Shown here: one piece after another, positions 23,918 to 31,914 of the stretch
Numbering within the stretch: position 1 is the first letter of the stretch
How the letters are laid out: each line of letters begins with the position of its first letter
Program-made: the position numbers and the translations under genes
Notes under the pieces: generated by a model
The model's database searches: none
What the model was told of the DNA's origin: nothing
Seen by the model: the letters and a program-made list of their open reading frames with translations, nothing else
From: a virus
IMG/VR virus record: IMGVR_UViG_3300030294_000039
Span: 1 to 58,385 of that record
Direction: 5' to 3' (one strand)
DNA length: 58,385 bases

Positions 23918-24430
23918 ATGAAAAAAATTAAATATTTCGAATCATTTGTATCAGAAAATATTGTATCAGAAAATATTGTATCAGAAAATGTTAAAGATAA
24001 AGTAAATGAAGATGTTGAAGATAAAGTAAATGAAAATATATGGGCTGAGTTATTTTCTAATGTATCATCATTGAGTTCAATTGAACAAGTTTATTATTGG
24101 CTAGGTATTTCAATTGATGCTGTTGCTGTAGGTTTAATAGGAAAAAATATTGCATCAGTAGCTACTAGTGGTGTAGTTGAATTGTTGAAAAATAACAAAT
24201 TAGGTGAACGTGGTAAGGAGTTTGCTGAAATGATTACAAGACTAGGACAAAAAGGCGCTTCATTATTTAAAAGAAAAGATGTTGATGAAGAAGTTGTGGA
24301 AGAAGTTAATATTGAATTAGCACATTACAACGATATTATAGACAGATTAAAACAAGGTGAATTGGGAATAGAAGGTGTTAATCTTGCTAAAAAAGTAGAA
24401 AATGCACAAGAAGCTGCTGAAGAAGTATAA
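23918..24430 (+). CDS. Tag-A N-terminus protein, possible virion/core protein
   Basis: It starts MKKIKYFESF, followed by three tandem VSENI/V units and KVNEDVEDKVNEN. Then comes a helical domain with a hydrophobic segment (YYWLGISIDAVAVGLIGKNI) and a charged C-terminal half ending AQEAAEEV, without the C-terminal tag. The layout (short N-terminal tag, spaced V-S-E sites, helical body) is what one would expect of a processed phage internal or core protein. That is inference. Confidence 0.6.
   Translation: MKKIKYFESFVSENIVSENIVSENVKDKVNEDVEDKVNENIWAELFSNVSSLSSIEQVYYWLGISIDAVAVGLIGKNIASVATSGVVELLKNNKLGERGKEFAEMITRLGQKGASLFKRKDVDEEVVEEVNIELAHYNDIIDRLKQGELGIEGVNLAKKVENAQEAAEEV
23948..23992. repeat. 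Triple 15-bp in-frame tandem repeat
   Basis: Three copies of GTATCAGAAAATATT (the last ending GTT) encode VSENI-VSENI-VSENV at the N-terminus of the 23918 protein. Confidence 0.9.
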
Positions 24431-24452
24431 TAAAATATTATTTAATAACATG

Positions 24453-24488
24453 AAAAAAGTCATTCTTATATTTAAGAATGACTTTTTA
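24453..24488. terminator. Bidirectional terminator
   Basis: The 14-bp stem AAAAAGTCATTCTT / AAGAATGACTTTTT ends the forward tag-A group and would also stop the reverse transcript carrying the two micro-ORFs. Between it and 24831 no long gene is present, only the micro-ORFs, their repeats and a promoter box. Confidence 0.85.
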
Positions 24489-24560
24489 ATTTTTTTTGCT
24501 TTTTTGGCTTATCTATTATATTTTATATTTTATATTTTATCTATTATATTTTATATGTTA

Positions 24561-24593
24561 TTATCTCGGTGGTGAGTTACAACTATTTTTCAT
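24561..24593 (-). CDS. Micro-ORF 2, MKNSCNSPPR
   Basis: A 10-codon reading frame paralogous to micro-ORF 1 at 24653-24688. The shared core SCNSPP is encoded with three synonymous and no non-synonymous differences. Each copy is followed by TAACATATAAAATATA. It lies on a likely short reverse transcript between the 24736 promoter box and the 24453 terminator. Function unknown. The repeat could also be a structured RNA. Confidence 0.45.
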   Translation of the reverse strand: MKNSCNSPPR

Positions 24594-24652
24594 ATTATCT
24601 ATCTTTATTATTATATCTATTTTTGATTTATCTATTTTATATATTTTATATG

Positions 24653-24688
24653 TTAGTTTATTGGCGGTGAATTACAACTTTTTTCCAT
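24653..24688 (-). CDS. Micro-ORF 1, MEKSCNSPPIN
   Basis: An 11-codon reading frame about 48 bases downstream of a full Bacteroidota -7 box on the reverse strand. Its core matches micro-ORF 2. The peptide has one Cys and a Pro pair. No homologue is known to me. Confidence 0.45.
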   Translation of the reverse strand: MEKSCNSPPIN

Positions 24689-24735
24689 ATTAAACAATTT
24701 TGTTAGAGTGAATATATTTAGTTTTAATTACAGTA

Positions 24736-24743
24736 CAAAGATA
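24736..24743 (-). promoter_or_regulatory. Bacteroidota -7 box for the micro-ORF transcript
   Basis: Reverse strand TATCTTTG in an intergenic region with no large reverse gene downstream, so it must serve the micro-ORFs or a short RNA. Confidence 0.5.
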
Positions 24744-24831
24744 CTTAGTTTTTTTGATATATGAAAATTATATTATAATTATAATAATAATTTAGTATCT
24801 TTTAATATAAATATATTATTTATGACACTAA

Positions 24832-25176
24832 TCAATTATTATCATTTTTTTTATATTTATCAGGATTACGTTTTTTATCATTAATAATGAAAGATGATAT
24901 TTTATATACTTCTGATATAATATTTTTATTACCTGGTAATTTTAAATATTTAATCTTTACTTTATTATCTGGATTTAAAATCTCATCTTCAATTAATTCC
25001 ATTGCAATTGATAAACAAAAAATATGAAGATCTCTAATATCTTCATTTTCTTTTTCATATTTACAAGCATAATCATAACTTATTGGCTCAGAAACATCAA
25101 TATTATTAATCTTGTTGAGTTTACATTTTCTGATTAATTTGTTAGATGAACTTATTTTATTAATAGTTACTTTCAT
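24832..25176 (-). CDS. Hypothetical protein, 114 aa
   Basis: 114 residues, Lys/Asn-rich, with a helical middle (RDLHIFCLSIAMELIEDEIL) and a polar tail. No tag. It overlaps the upstream 25160 gene and shares its promoter. Function unknown. Confidence 0.58.
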   Translation of the reverse strand: MKVTINKISSSNKLIRKCKLNKINNIDVSEPISYDYACKYEKENEDIRDLHIFCLSIAMELIEDEILNPDNKVKIKYLKLPGNKNIISEVYKISSFIINDKKRNPDKYKKNDNN

Positions 25177-25600
25177 ATTCTGTTGAGTTTAATTCTCCAA
25201 TTTTCAACATCCTGATTAACAAATTTGAATCTTTAAATGAGTGTGTAGAATATCTAACTCTTTTGTTAATAAATGTTTTGTTAGATGTAAAATAAGATAT
25301 ACCAGAGCAACTAACATTAATTTTACTACCACATTTTTTATTCATTGAGAATACACCAGGTGTTTTTATATAATTAATTTCTGGTTTTGATAAAATACAT
25401 TTTTTATATAATGTATAGTTTTCACTCCTGAATTTTTGCTGCCATACAATATAAATTTCATCTTCATTAAAATTTATATTATCTAAAAAAGATTCTAGTT
25501 CTGTGCTAGATGTAATGATCAAATCAAATCCTTTTTCAGTTTGATTAACCATTTTGAAGATGTCTTTATCTTTTTGATTGATTGTTATAAATTTTTTCAT
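25160..25600 (-). CDS. Hypothetical protein, 146 aa
   Basis: 146 residues of alternating strands (FDLIITSSTE, DEIYIVWQQKF) with four Cys in the second half (CILSK, CGSKINVSCSG). No recognised family. It is preceded by a well-spaced Bacteroidota promoter, so early expression is likely. Confidence 0.6.
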   Translation of the reverse strand: MKKFITINQKDKDIFKMVNQTEKGFDLIITSSTELESFLDNINFNEDEIYIVWQQKFRSENYTLYKKCILSKPEINYIKTPGVFSMNKKCGSKINVSCSGISYFTSNKTFINKRVRYSTHSFKDSNLLIRMLKIGELNSTEYESNY

Positions 25601-25624
25601 TATTATATGTTTTAAAATTTAATG

Positions 25625-25655
25625 CAAAGATAATACATTTTTTTAAATACACAAA
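25625..25655 (-). promoter_or_regulatory. Bacteroidota-type promoter
   Basis: On the reverse strand TTTG (25652-25655) and TATCTTTG (25625-25632) are separated by 19 bases, a full match to the consensus, 25 bases before the 25600 start. Confidence 0.65.
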
Positions 25656-25669
25656 ATAATAATATATTT

Positions 25670-25855
25670 TTATTTGGATAATATTGGAGTGTTCAATAAA
25701 GCATATGATAGTGTAATGACAAATAATATAGTTATAATTATCAATCCAGATATTTTATATGCTGCTGATTTATTACCAAGTTTAATGTTGAATAAAACTA
25801 AAATCATCATTATTACTAAATATAGAATGTTTGTTATAAATATAAATGAATTCAT
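25670..25855 (-). CDS. Small membrane protein, 61 aa (tentative)
   Basis: Two hydrophobic stretches (NILYLVIMMILVLFNI and KISGLIIITILFVITLSYAL) fit a two-helix membrane protein. An overlapping frame on the other strand is also open, but its composition is less protein-like. Its stop overlaps nothing. Confidence is limited by length. Confidence 0.4.
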   Translation of the reverse strand: MNSFIFITNILYLVIMMILVLFNIKLGNKSAAYKISGLIIITILFVITLSYALLNTPILSK

Positions 25856-25996
25856 TTATTATCAATTGTTTTTTATTTGTATTTTATTTATTATTAAAAG
25901 TTTATATATTATTTAAAATATGTATATTTAAATAAAAAAATAATTAATGAAACAAAGGTGTTCAAATCGTCTATATTAAAGAAAAAATAATATTAA

Positions 25997-27181
25997 GTGG
26001 TTTCAAAATCTAGTGATTATATTTGGCAATTTGTTTCAAAGGATTTTCAGTATTTAACGCAAATAAAAAAATTAGAATATAAAGGTGTGAACTTACAATG
26101 CTCATATCTTATCAATATCGTACATGAACTTATTATCAAATATTATTTTAGTAATAATACAGATTCTAAGTTTAAATTATCATCACTCATATTGAAAAAA
26201 AGGTATGGAGAATATTATAATTATTACATAAATTATTTATGTGAGCAAGGATTCATGGTAATGGTTTCTAATTATTGTGTTGGTAAAAAAACTAAGACAT
26301 ATAAATTAAATATTGATTATACATATGATGTATTAAGATGGAAAAATTATGATACAAAATTATTAAAAAAAATAAATAATAGATACGAAACATCTATAAC
26401 TGAGATGAGTTTTAGCTCTATCCAAGTAGGTATAAGGAGTAAGATAATAGAATCATTAACCAAGATTGATATTGATTATAAAGGAGCTTTAAAACTACTT
26501 AATGATAGAAGGAATAGTGGTGAGATGTGTGAGCCAAAATATCAAAAGAATTTAATATCAGTTGAAAATATAAATTCAAAAAGTATATATTTTAATTTTG
26601 ATGATTATGGCAGATTTCATACAAATTTTACAATTCTTAAGAAAGAAATTCGTAATCAATATTTAAGTATTGATAATGAGATGATTTCTGAAATTGATAT
26701 TAAGAATTCTCAGCCATTATTCTTTGCTGTTCTATTAAAAAAAGAACTGCCACATATAAATGGTGATACTAAAAGGTATTTTGATTTGGTGAAAGAAGGT
26801 TTAATTTATGAAGATATTATTAATAATTCAAAATTAACTGAAAGGTATGAGGCTAAAGAACTTATGTACAAAGTTTTATTTGGTAATAATTTAAAAACTA
26901 ATAAAAAATTGAATAAAATATTTCAGAAATTATATCCATCTGTTTATGAGTATATTTTAGAATTTAAAGATAAAAAAAACAATTATAAAGAATTATCTCA
27001 TGAACTTCAAAAAATGGAGAGTGATTTTGTGTTTAATACCGTATTAAAAGAAATTTATGAAACATATCCTGATATTATATTGTTTACTGTTCATGATTCA
27101 ATAGTATGCTCTAATTCTAATTATAATAAAGTTAAAGTAATATTTGATAAACATTTTAAAGAATTGATTAAAAATTTATAA
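25997..27181 (+). CDS. Family-A-polymerase-like protein (palm motifs)
   Basis: 394 residues starting at GTG, directly after an in-frame stop, with no ATG nearby. Residues 1-110 look like a winged-helix region. GRFHTNFTILKKEIRN (around 205) and EIDIKNSQPLF (around 232) resemble motif A surroundings of family A DNA polymerases. ILFTVHDSIV (around 361) resembles motif C, V-H-D-[SE]. It is much shorter than Pol I and seems to lack a 3'-5' exonuclease. A primase-polymerase or replication-initiation role is possible. Homologues occur, from memory, on Bacteroidota mobile elements. Confidence 0.55.
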   Translation: MVSKSSDYIWQFVSKDFQYLTQIKKLEYKGVNLQCSYLINIVHELIIKYYFSNNTDSKFKLSSLILKKRYGEYYNYYINYLCEQGFMVMVSNYCVGKKTKTYKLNIDYTYDVLRWKNYDTKLLKKINNRYETSITEMSFSSIQVGIRSKIIESLTKIDIDYKGALKLLNDRRNSGEMCEPKYQKNLISVENINSKSIYFNFDDYGRFHTNFTILKKEIRNQYLSIDNEMISEIDIKNSQPLFFAVLLKKELPHINGDTKRYFDLVKEGLIYEDIINNSKLTERYEAKELMYKVLFGNNLKTNKKLNKIFQKLYPSVYEYILEFKDKKNNYKELSHELQKMESDFVFNTVLKEIYETYPDIILFTVHDSIVCSNSNYNKVKVIFDKHFKELIKNL

Positions 27182-27197
27182 TTTTTAATCAATTTAT

Positions 27198-27863
27198 TTA
27201 TATGTTAAACTTTTTTGTGTTGTATATCATATTAACACTTTTAAATTCATTGCACAATTCTTCTATTATTTTAAGATTTGATTTTTTCATCAAATGATAT
27301 ATAAAATCATATCCTTTATTGTCTTTTATTTCTATATTTGGTTCTTCTTTGAGAAGATTTTTTATCATTTTCAAAGAAACATTGATATCTATTCTTATCT
27401 CTGAATTTTCTGCAACTTTAATTAATGGAGTTCTATTAAAAATGTCTGTTTGTTTATTTAAATCTGTTAAAGGTATTAGTATATGTAAGAAACTCCAGAA
27501 TTTATTTATATAATCTGTTGACTGATGTTCTAATCCTTGTAATTTATCTATCATTTTAAACATTGCAGAGTCATTATCAAATGGAAATTTTCCAAGTTCT
27601 GGTGTATAAGAAAATATATTTGAATCTGCTCCTTTATCTAAAAGTATTTTACCAAATTCAAATCCACTGTTATTAATAGCAATTAATAATGGAGTCCAAC
27701 CATTATCAATTTCTTGATAATTGATATTCACGTCTGGATGTTCATCAAGAAATTCTATAAATTTTGGTAGCATAAATTGATTTTCATGATAGCATAAACT
27801 TATAAGCCTTTTTTCGTCCTCATTATTATTTATGATATTTTCAAAATATTTTAAATGCTTCAT
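27198..27863 (-). CDS. Tag-A family ankyrin-repeat protein
   Basis: N-terminus MKHLKYFENI, C-terminus NTKKFNI. The middle contains ankyrin repeats (GWTPLLIAINNSGFEFGKIL, LLDKGADSN, NRTPLIKVAENSE, IEIKDNKGYDFIYHLMKKSN). Ankyrin proteins bind other proteins, and phage or symbiont examples often target host factors. It is last of the reverse 31780-27198 array and keeps its C-terminal tag with no gene to couple to. Confidence 0.8.
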   Translation of the reverse strand: MKHLKYFENIINNNEDEKRLISLCYHENQFMLPKFIEFLDEHPDVNINYQEIDNGWTPLLIAINNSGFEFGKILLDKGADSNIFSYTPELGKFPFDNDSAMFKMIDKLQGLEHQSTDYINKFWSFLHILIPLTDLNKQTDIFNRTPLIKVAENSEIRIDINVSLKMIKNLLKEEPNIEIKDNKGYDFIYHLMKKSNLKIIEELCNEFKSVNMIYNTKKFNI

Positions 27864-27864
27864 A

Positions 27865-28238
27865 TTATAAGTTAAATTTGTTTGTTGTGTTTTTAAACTC
27901 CCAATCTACTATCCATTTATCAAGTTCAACTTCTTCGTTCAATTCACAATAAACTAAATCAATTTTTATTGATCTATTTCTAGCACAGAACGCCTCATAT
28001 AAGTCATTAAGATTATCCATTGCACTAAATTCTCTTAACATATCGTTATTGAATTTATCATCATCTCCATGATTATGATATACTTCATATATTAAATTTT
28101 TAAGATGAATAAATCCTTGAAGTTCATTATTACAAAGATATACTTCTGGATTATCATTATTATCATTACTTATAATTGTGCAATAATTACTCCATTCCTC
28201 ATTATTTATTTCTTCAAATATTTTAGTGTATTTTCCAT
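27865..28238 (-). CDS. Tag-A family protein with frameshifted start
   Basis: The C-terminus TTNKFNL is a perfect tag. At the N-terminus the cassette start reads ATG-G-AAA-TAC-ACT-AAA-ATA-TTT-GAA: one extra G at 28235 puts the ATG out of frame with KYTKIFEE. Either the extra G is a mutation or error, or translation begins upstream at 28338, inside the neighbouring gene. The middle (YLCNNELQGFIHLKNLIYEV) is unrecognised. Confidence 0.6.
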
Positions 28239-28240
28239 TA

Positions 28241-28705
28241 TTATAAGTTAAATTTTGACAAGTCATTTCTTCTTTGTTTAGCATTTGTATATGATTGCTT
28301 ACCTTGTTCATCTCCACCTTGTCTTTTATTTTTATCAATCAAACCTACTAGCCAAGATTCCATTGAACTTGAACTTTTACCTTCAATATCTTCTCTTGCT
28401 TCTTTTGGTAGCCATATATTATACATTTTTATTTCTGGTTGAAATCTTGATCTTATTTCTAAACCTGCCATTGATGATAGACTATGAAGATCTGGTGTAA
28501 TTCTAACCATATTTTCAATATCTAACTCCTTTTTGTATAATCCTCCTTTTGTTTCTTTAAATTTGTCTGATGCAAGGAAAACATAAAAATCGTGTGTTTC
28601 ATAGTCAGGATTTTCACTTAATAAATCTCCTAGAATGTCAACTTTTTCTTGTTCTTTCTTAATCTGTTCTTCATCTTTAGCTTCGTAAGTTTTCATGTGT
28701 TTCAT
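28241..28705 (-). CDS. Tag-A family protein, 154 aa
   Basis: N-terminus MKHMKTYEAKDEE, C-terminus DLSKFNL. Acidic helical first third, then strands (HDFYVFLASDKF, MYNIWLPKEAREDI) and a basic Gln-rich linker before the tag. No domain recognised. It is 3 bases from the neighbouring cassette start remnant. Confidence 0.7.
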   Translation of the reverse strand: MKHMKTYEAKDEEQIKKEQEKVDILGDLLSENPDYETHDFYVFLASDKFKETKGGLYKKELDIENMVRITPDLHSLSSMAGLEIRSRFQPEIKMYNIWLPKEAREDIEGKSSSSMESWLVGLIDKNKRQGGDEQGKQSYTNAKQRRNDLSKFNL

Positions 28706-28723
28706 ATTTTTAATTTGTTTATT

Positions 28724-29137
28724 TTATATGTTAAATTTATCTAAATTTATAAACATAGATACATCTATATTATCTGATAATGAATCATAAATTTTTTTTA
28801 TAAGTTTTAAACTAATTCCATTTGGAATGCCAGAAAACTCATGTTTTTTCAATGATTTCATTGTTTTAAGTACTAAGTTATTTTTAATAATATAGTCTTT
28901 AATATTAATATTAAGAGGAGTAAATTTCAACCAATTTGTCCATTCAATTAAATAATAAAAATCTTTTGTGTTTCTATTATCATGAAATAATAAAAATACT
29001 AAATTATATTTTGAATTCTTATTGTCACCTATGTAACAGCAAATTGTTTCATCTTGTATATACATTTGTCCTGGTATCAAATTTGGATATCCAATCATAT
29101 TGTCATACTTGTTTTCAAATTCTTTAATATGTATCAT
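28724..29137 (-). CDS. Tag-A family protein, 137 aa
   Basis: N-terminus MIHIKEFENKYD, C-terminus INLDKFNI. The middle has LIPGQMYIQDETICCYIGDN, YNLVFLLFHDNR and FYYLIEWTNWLKF, a beta-rich core with a Trp-rich segment. Overlaps the upstream cassette by ATGA. Function unknown. Confidence 0.7.
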   Translation of the reverse strand: MIHIKEFENKYDNMIGYPNLIPGQMYIQDETICCYIGDNKNSKYNLVFLLFHDNRNTKDFYYLIEWTNWLKFTPLNINIKDYIIKNNLVLKTMKSLKKHEFSGIPNGISLKLIKKIYDSLSDNIDVSMFINLDKFNI

Positions 29138-29481
29138 ATATTAAATTTTTTTGATAATAATGCTATTTCAATATCTTCTTTGTTTTCAGAATTCACTATT
29201 ATTGTTCCATACCTGGTTCTTTTGAATATTTTACCAGTTTCTTCATCAAATCTAAACCATGGGTGCTGTATTTCATATGGTACATTTTCATACTCTATAG
29301 ATACGTTATCAAATATTTTCTTAGGATCTTCTATTTCTATAATTCTACCGATATTATTATTTATAAAATACATAAATTCTTTTGAACCCATACCTCTGTA
29401 TCCATGAATATTAGCTAATGCATAATCTCCAATTTTTATATCCTTTTTATTGTAATTTTCAACTGATTTTAAGTGTTTCAT
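29134..29481 (-). CDS. Tag-A family, GDYV-domain protein
   Basis: N-terminus MKHLKSVENYN, C-terminus LLSKKFNI. GDYV-domain features: KIGDYALANI, FINNNIGRIIEI, SIEYENVPYEIQH. It belongs to the same subfamily as 22691, 23020, 29938, 30220, 31400, 46469, 46795, 47567, 48737 and 49063. ATGA overlap on both sides. Confidence 0.75.
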   Translation of the reverse strand: MKHLKSVENYNKKDIKIGDYALANIHGYRGMGSKEFMYFINNNIGRIIEIEDPKKIFDNVSIEYENVPYEIQHPWFRFDEETGKIFKRTRYGTIIVNSENKEDIEIALLSKKFNI

Positions 29482-29936
29482 AAGTTAAATTTTTCTGCTT
29501 TTAATGTTGCATTAAAACTATCTTCTAAATTAGTCAATAATGACTCTATTTCATTTGATGGTATAATATAGTTACAATATCCATGTGTAGAATTATCTAT
29601 TATATAATTATAAAATATTGTTTTTATCAAATCAAATAGTATATAGTCGTTTGCTGTTTTGCTTTGTATTACAGTAGCTAATCTATAGTTATTGTCATAA
29701 TCTAAATTTAATACAATTTCAAATAAACAATAAGAATAATAAGAATAATCTATAATTATCTTATCATGAGAATCAACTTTCATCTTTAGTGTTGTTTTAT
29801 TCTCTTCTGTGATATCTAATTTTTTAATTAATGATAACAGTTTTTTAAATCTATCACCTATATTATATAATGTATTATTTAATGTTTTTAAATCTCCATT
29901 TTTGACTACTTTTTTATATCTGTGAATATATTTCAT
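29478..29936 (-). CDS. Tag-A family helical protein
   Basis: The start at 29936 (MKYIHRYKKVVKN) matches the tag-A N-terminus and follows the upstream stop directly. An ATG nine codons earlier lies within the upstream gene. C-terminus TLKAEKFNL. Helical with a strand core (KIIIDYSYYSYCLFEIV). Function unknown. Confidence 0.7.
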   Translation of the reverse strand: MKYIHRYKKVVKNGDLKTLNNTLYNIGDRFKKLLSLIKKLDITEENKTTLKMKVDSHDKIIIDYSYYSYCLFEIVLNLDYDNNYRLATVIQSKTANDYILFDLIKTIFYNYIIDNSTHGYCNYIIPSNEIESLLTNLEDSFNATLKAEKFNL

Positions 29937-29937
29937 A

Positions 29938-30219
29938 TTATAAATTAAATTTATTTGAATCAATATATACTCTCAATTCATCTTCACTATCAGACCAATA
30001 TTTTAGTTCTGACATTGGAAATTCCGCAGTACATCCTATTGATTTACAATATATTAAAAAATGAGATTCATCTACAATAGAATCAATTTTAAATATGCTA
30101 CTTTTTGATTCTTCGTAAAAATCTAGATTGCTTGTTATATATCGTTCAGATTTTATTATTACATAATCTCCTTCTTTTGGATATGTGTGAACCATTTCAT
30201 ATGTTTTAAGATATTTCAT
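29938..30219 (-). CDS. Tag-A family, GDYV-domain protein (short)
   Basis: N-terminus MKYLKTYEMVH, C-terminus DSNKFNL, 93 residues. PKEGDYVIIKSERY and SSIFKIDSI form a shortened GDYV domain, followed by ELKYWSDSEDELRVYI, the closing helix typical of the subfamily. Confidence 0.72.
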   Translation of the reverse strand: MKYLKTYEMVHTYPKEGDYVIIKSERYITSNLDFYEESKSSIFKIDSIVDESHFLIYCKSIGCTAEFPMSELKYWSDSEDELRVYIDSNKFNL

Positions 30220-30546
30220 TTAAATGTTAAATTTTTTTGACAATAATAATGCTTCCAAATCTTCTTTATATTTAGATTCATGAGTGATTTCATAATTTCT
30301 AGTACTATAGGTACTATCTTTTCCTAATATGACATTAAAAGGTATTATTTCTTTATCATATTGTACTTTTATTGAGTTTTCATTTCCTATCGGATTTATA
30401 TGTATTGCAACTATTTGTCCAATATTATTATTAAAAAATTTTCTTTCATTAGGAGTAACAGAACAAGGATATATTATTACATAATTTCCTATTCTTTCTT
30501 TTTCCTCTGATGTTAATTGTTTTTCAAATGATTTTAAATATCTCAT
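30220..30546 (-). CDS. Tag-A family, GDYV-domain protein
   Basis: Start at 30546 (MRYLKSFEKQL) by match to the tag and ATGA overlap with the upstream gene. C-terminus LLSKKFNI. RIGNYVIIYP, FFNNNIGQIVAI and KVQYDKEIIPFNV correspond to the GDYV domain strands. Confidence 0.73.
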   Translation of the reverse strand: MRYLKSFEKQLTSEEKERIGNYVIIYPCSVTPNERKFFNNNIGQIVAIHINPIGNENSIKVQYDKEIIPFNVILGKDSTYSTRNYEITHESKYKEDLEALLLSKKFNI

Positions 30547-31403
30547 AAATCCATCAATCTGTTTGTGTAAAGATAATAACAAAAAGCAGTAAATATCTTA
30601 TCTCTTGAATAATTTTCAACTAAAATAGGAATATTTAAATATTCTTTATATTTATCAGATATACCATCTTCAAAATTAACTATAAAATCATCAAATATGG
30701 TGAGTGAATTGTCCATTATAATCTTAGAATAAATTTTATAAGGATCTTTATCTTTTGACTTTTGTTTAAATTCATCTGCTGTTTTTGCTCTTTCTACATT
30801 TATAAATAATATTTCACGAATTTCATCTGCACTTATATTTGATTGAACATTTTTTAAATGATTTACAATAATATCTGATATAATATTTGCTTTTTTGCCA
30901 TACATATTTTTAACAATTCTTGTGAAGTTTTCTGCAAAATCTATTTTAAATTGATTTGTGAATTTATCGAATTCTACTTCAGACTTTTTTATTTTTCTTT
31001 CTGCTGAATAGTCAGATAACCAACCACCTGATACAATAACATATGATTTACATCCCCTTTTAATTTTACTTAAAATATCAGTTATTGTTGTTTTTACTCT
31101 ATCTACTTTTTTCCAATCTTCGTTTCCAAAATCATCTCTTTCTATCAATTCAAATGTTTCAATATAATATTCTGATTCATGTGAGAATGACACAAATATT
31201 TTATCCTTGCAAATGGATATTATCAAATTATTTGTTGGTTCTGTTAAATATTTGATTATTTCTTTTTTAACTTTCAATGATTTCCATTCTGCATCACTTG
31301 AAATTTCATAATTTCTTTGCATACTTTTCATTACAGAATTTGGTACTCCTATATTAGTAAGAGATGTCTTTTCGAAAATTTTATATGTTTTTATGTGTAT
31401 CAT
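30543..31403 (-). CDS. Tag-A N-terminus protein with diverged C-terminal tag, 286 aa
   Basis: N-terminus MIHIKTYKIFEK. The C-terminus TNRLMDL aligns with TNKFNL at DNA level with a 3-base insertion, so the tag has drifted. The body (ISSDAEWKSLKVKKEII, SGGWLSDYSAERKI, then helical segments) is not recognised. It overlaps both neighbours by ATGA. Confidence 0.68.
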   Translation of the reverse strand: MIHIKTYKIFEKTSLTNIGVPNSVMKSMQRNYEISSDAEWKSLKVKKEIIKYLTEPTNNLIISICKDKIFVSFSHESEYYIETFELIERDDFGNEDWKKVDRVKTTITDILSKIKRGCKSYVIVSGGWLSDYSAERKIKKSEVEFDKFTNQFKIDFAENFTRIVKNMYGKKANIISDIIVNHLKNVQSNISADEIREILFINVERAKTADEFKQKSKDKDPYKIYSKIIMDNSLTIFDDFIVNFEDGISDKYKEYLNIPILVENYSRDKIFTAFCYYLYTNRLMDL

Positions 31404-31780
31404 ATGTTAAATTTATTTGTATCAAGTTTTATTTTTAAAATTTCTTTATTTTTATCGAATGAAATTTCATTGTTAATACTCTGTATATTAAAATCAACTG
31501 TGAATGTTGCAATTGCATAGTTTTCATTATAATTAAATTTTCTAAATTTAGATAATATATTTTTTGGTATATTATCATATTTAATATGTAAAATCCAAAT
31601 GTTATTCAAGCATTCACATTTATTTATCATTACACCTATATTATTGTCAATGAAATTTTTTGCGTCATCAGTATATATAGTTGTATGGTCTTCATCTAAA
31701 TATTTAGATGATATTATAATATAATTATTATAATTTGGTATTTCATTTTTATTCTCAAATATTTTAAAAATTGTAATCAT
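31400..31780 (-). CDS. Tag-A family, GDYV-domain-like protein
   Basis: N-terminus MITIFKIFENKNE, C-terminus LDTNKFNI. YIIISSKYLDEDH, FIDNNIGVMINK and HIKYDNIPKNILSKF correspond to the GDYV subfamily, with the first glycine motif lost. It is first gene of the reverse array of ten coupled cassettes. Confidence 0.72.
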   Translation of the reverse strand: MITIFKIFENKNEIPNYNNYIIISSKYLDEDHTTIYTDDAKNFIDNNIGVMINKCECLNNIWILHIKYDNIPKNILSKFRKFNYNENYAIATFTVDFNIQSINNEISFDKNKEILKIKLDTNKFNI

Positions 31781-31872
31781 AAAAAATTAATTTTCAATTT
31801 TAATATATATATATATATTAAATTTGAAAGTAGAATTTTTAAAATTAATTAATTAAAAAATCATTTTTTTTA

Positions 31873-31887
31873 TTTAATATATAATAC
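31873..31887 (+). promoter_or_regulatory. Possible phage promoter element (TATATATAA class)
   Basis: TTTAATATATAATAC lies about 28 bases before the 31915 virion-like gene, in an AT-only intergenic region. Weak evidence by itself. Confidence 0.28.
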
Positions 31888-31914
31888 AAATAATAAAAAA
31901 AACAAATTAAAAAT

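Noticed and set aside
24496-24693. A 65-residue hydrophobic forward protein between the terminator and 24693
   Set aside because: It arises from AT-rich TTTTATAT repeats, has low complexity, lies right after a terminator and opposes the better-supported reverse micro-ORFs.
25674-25916. A forward 80-residue protein opposite the 25670 membrane protein
   Set aside because: The reverse frame has clear membrane helices. The forward frame looks like its shadow and has no promoter or partner gene.
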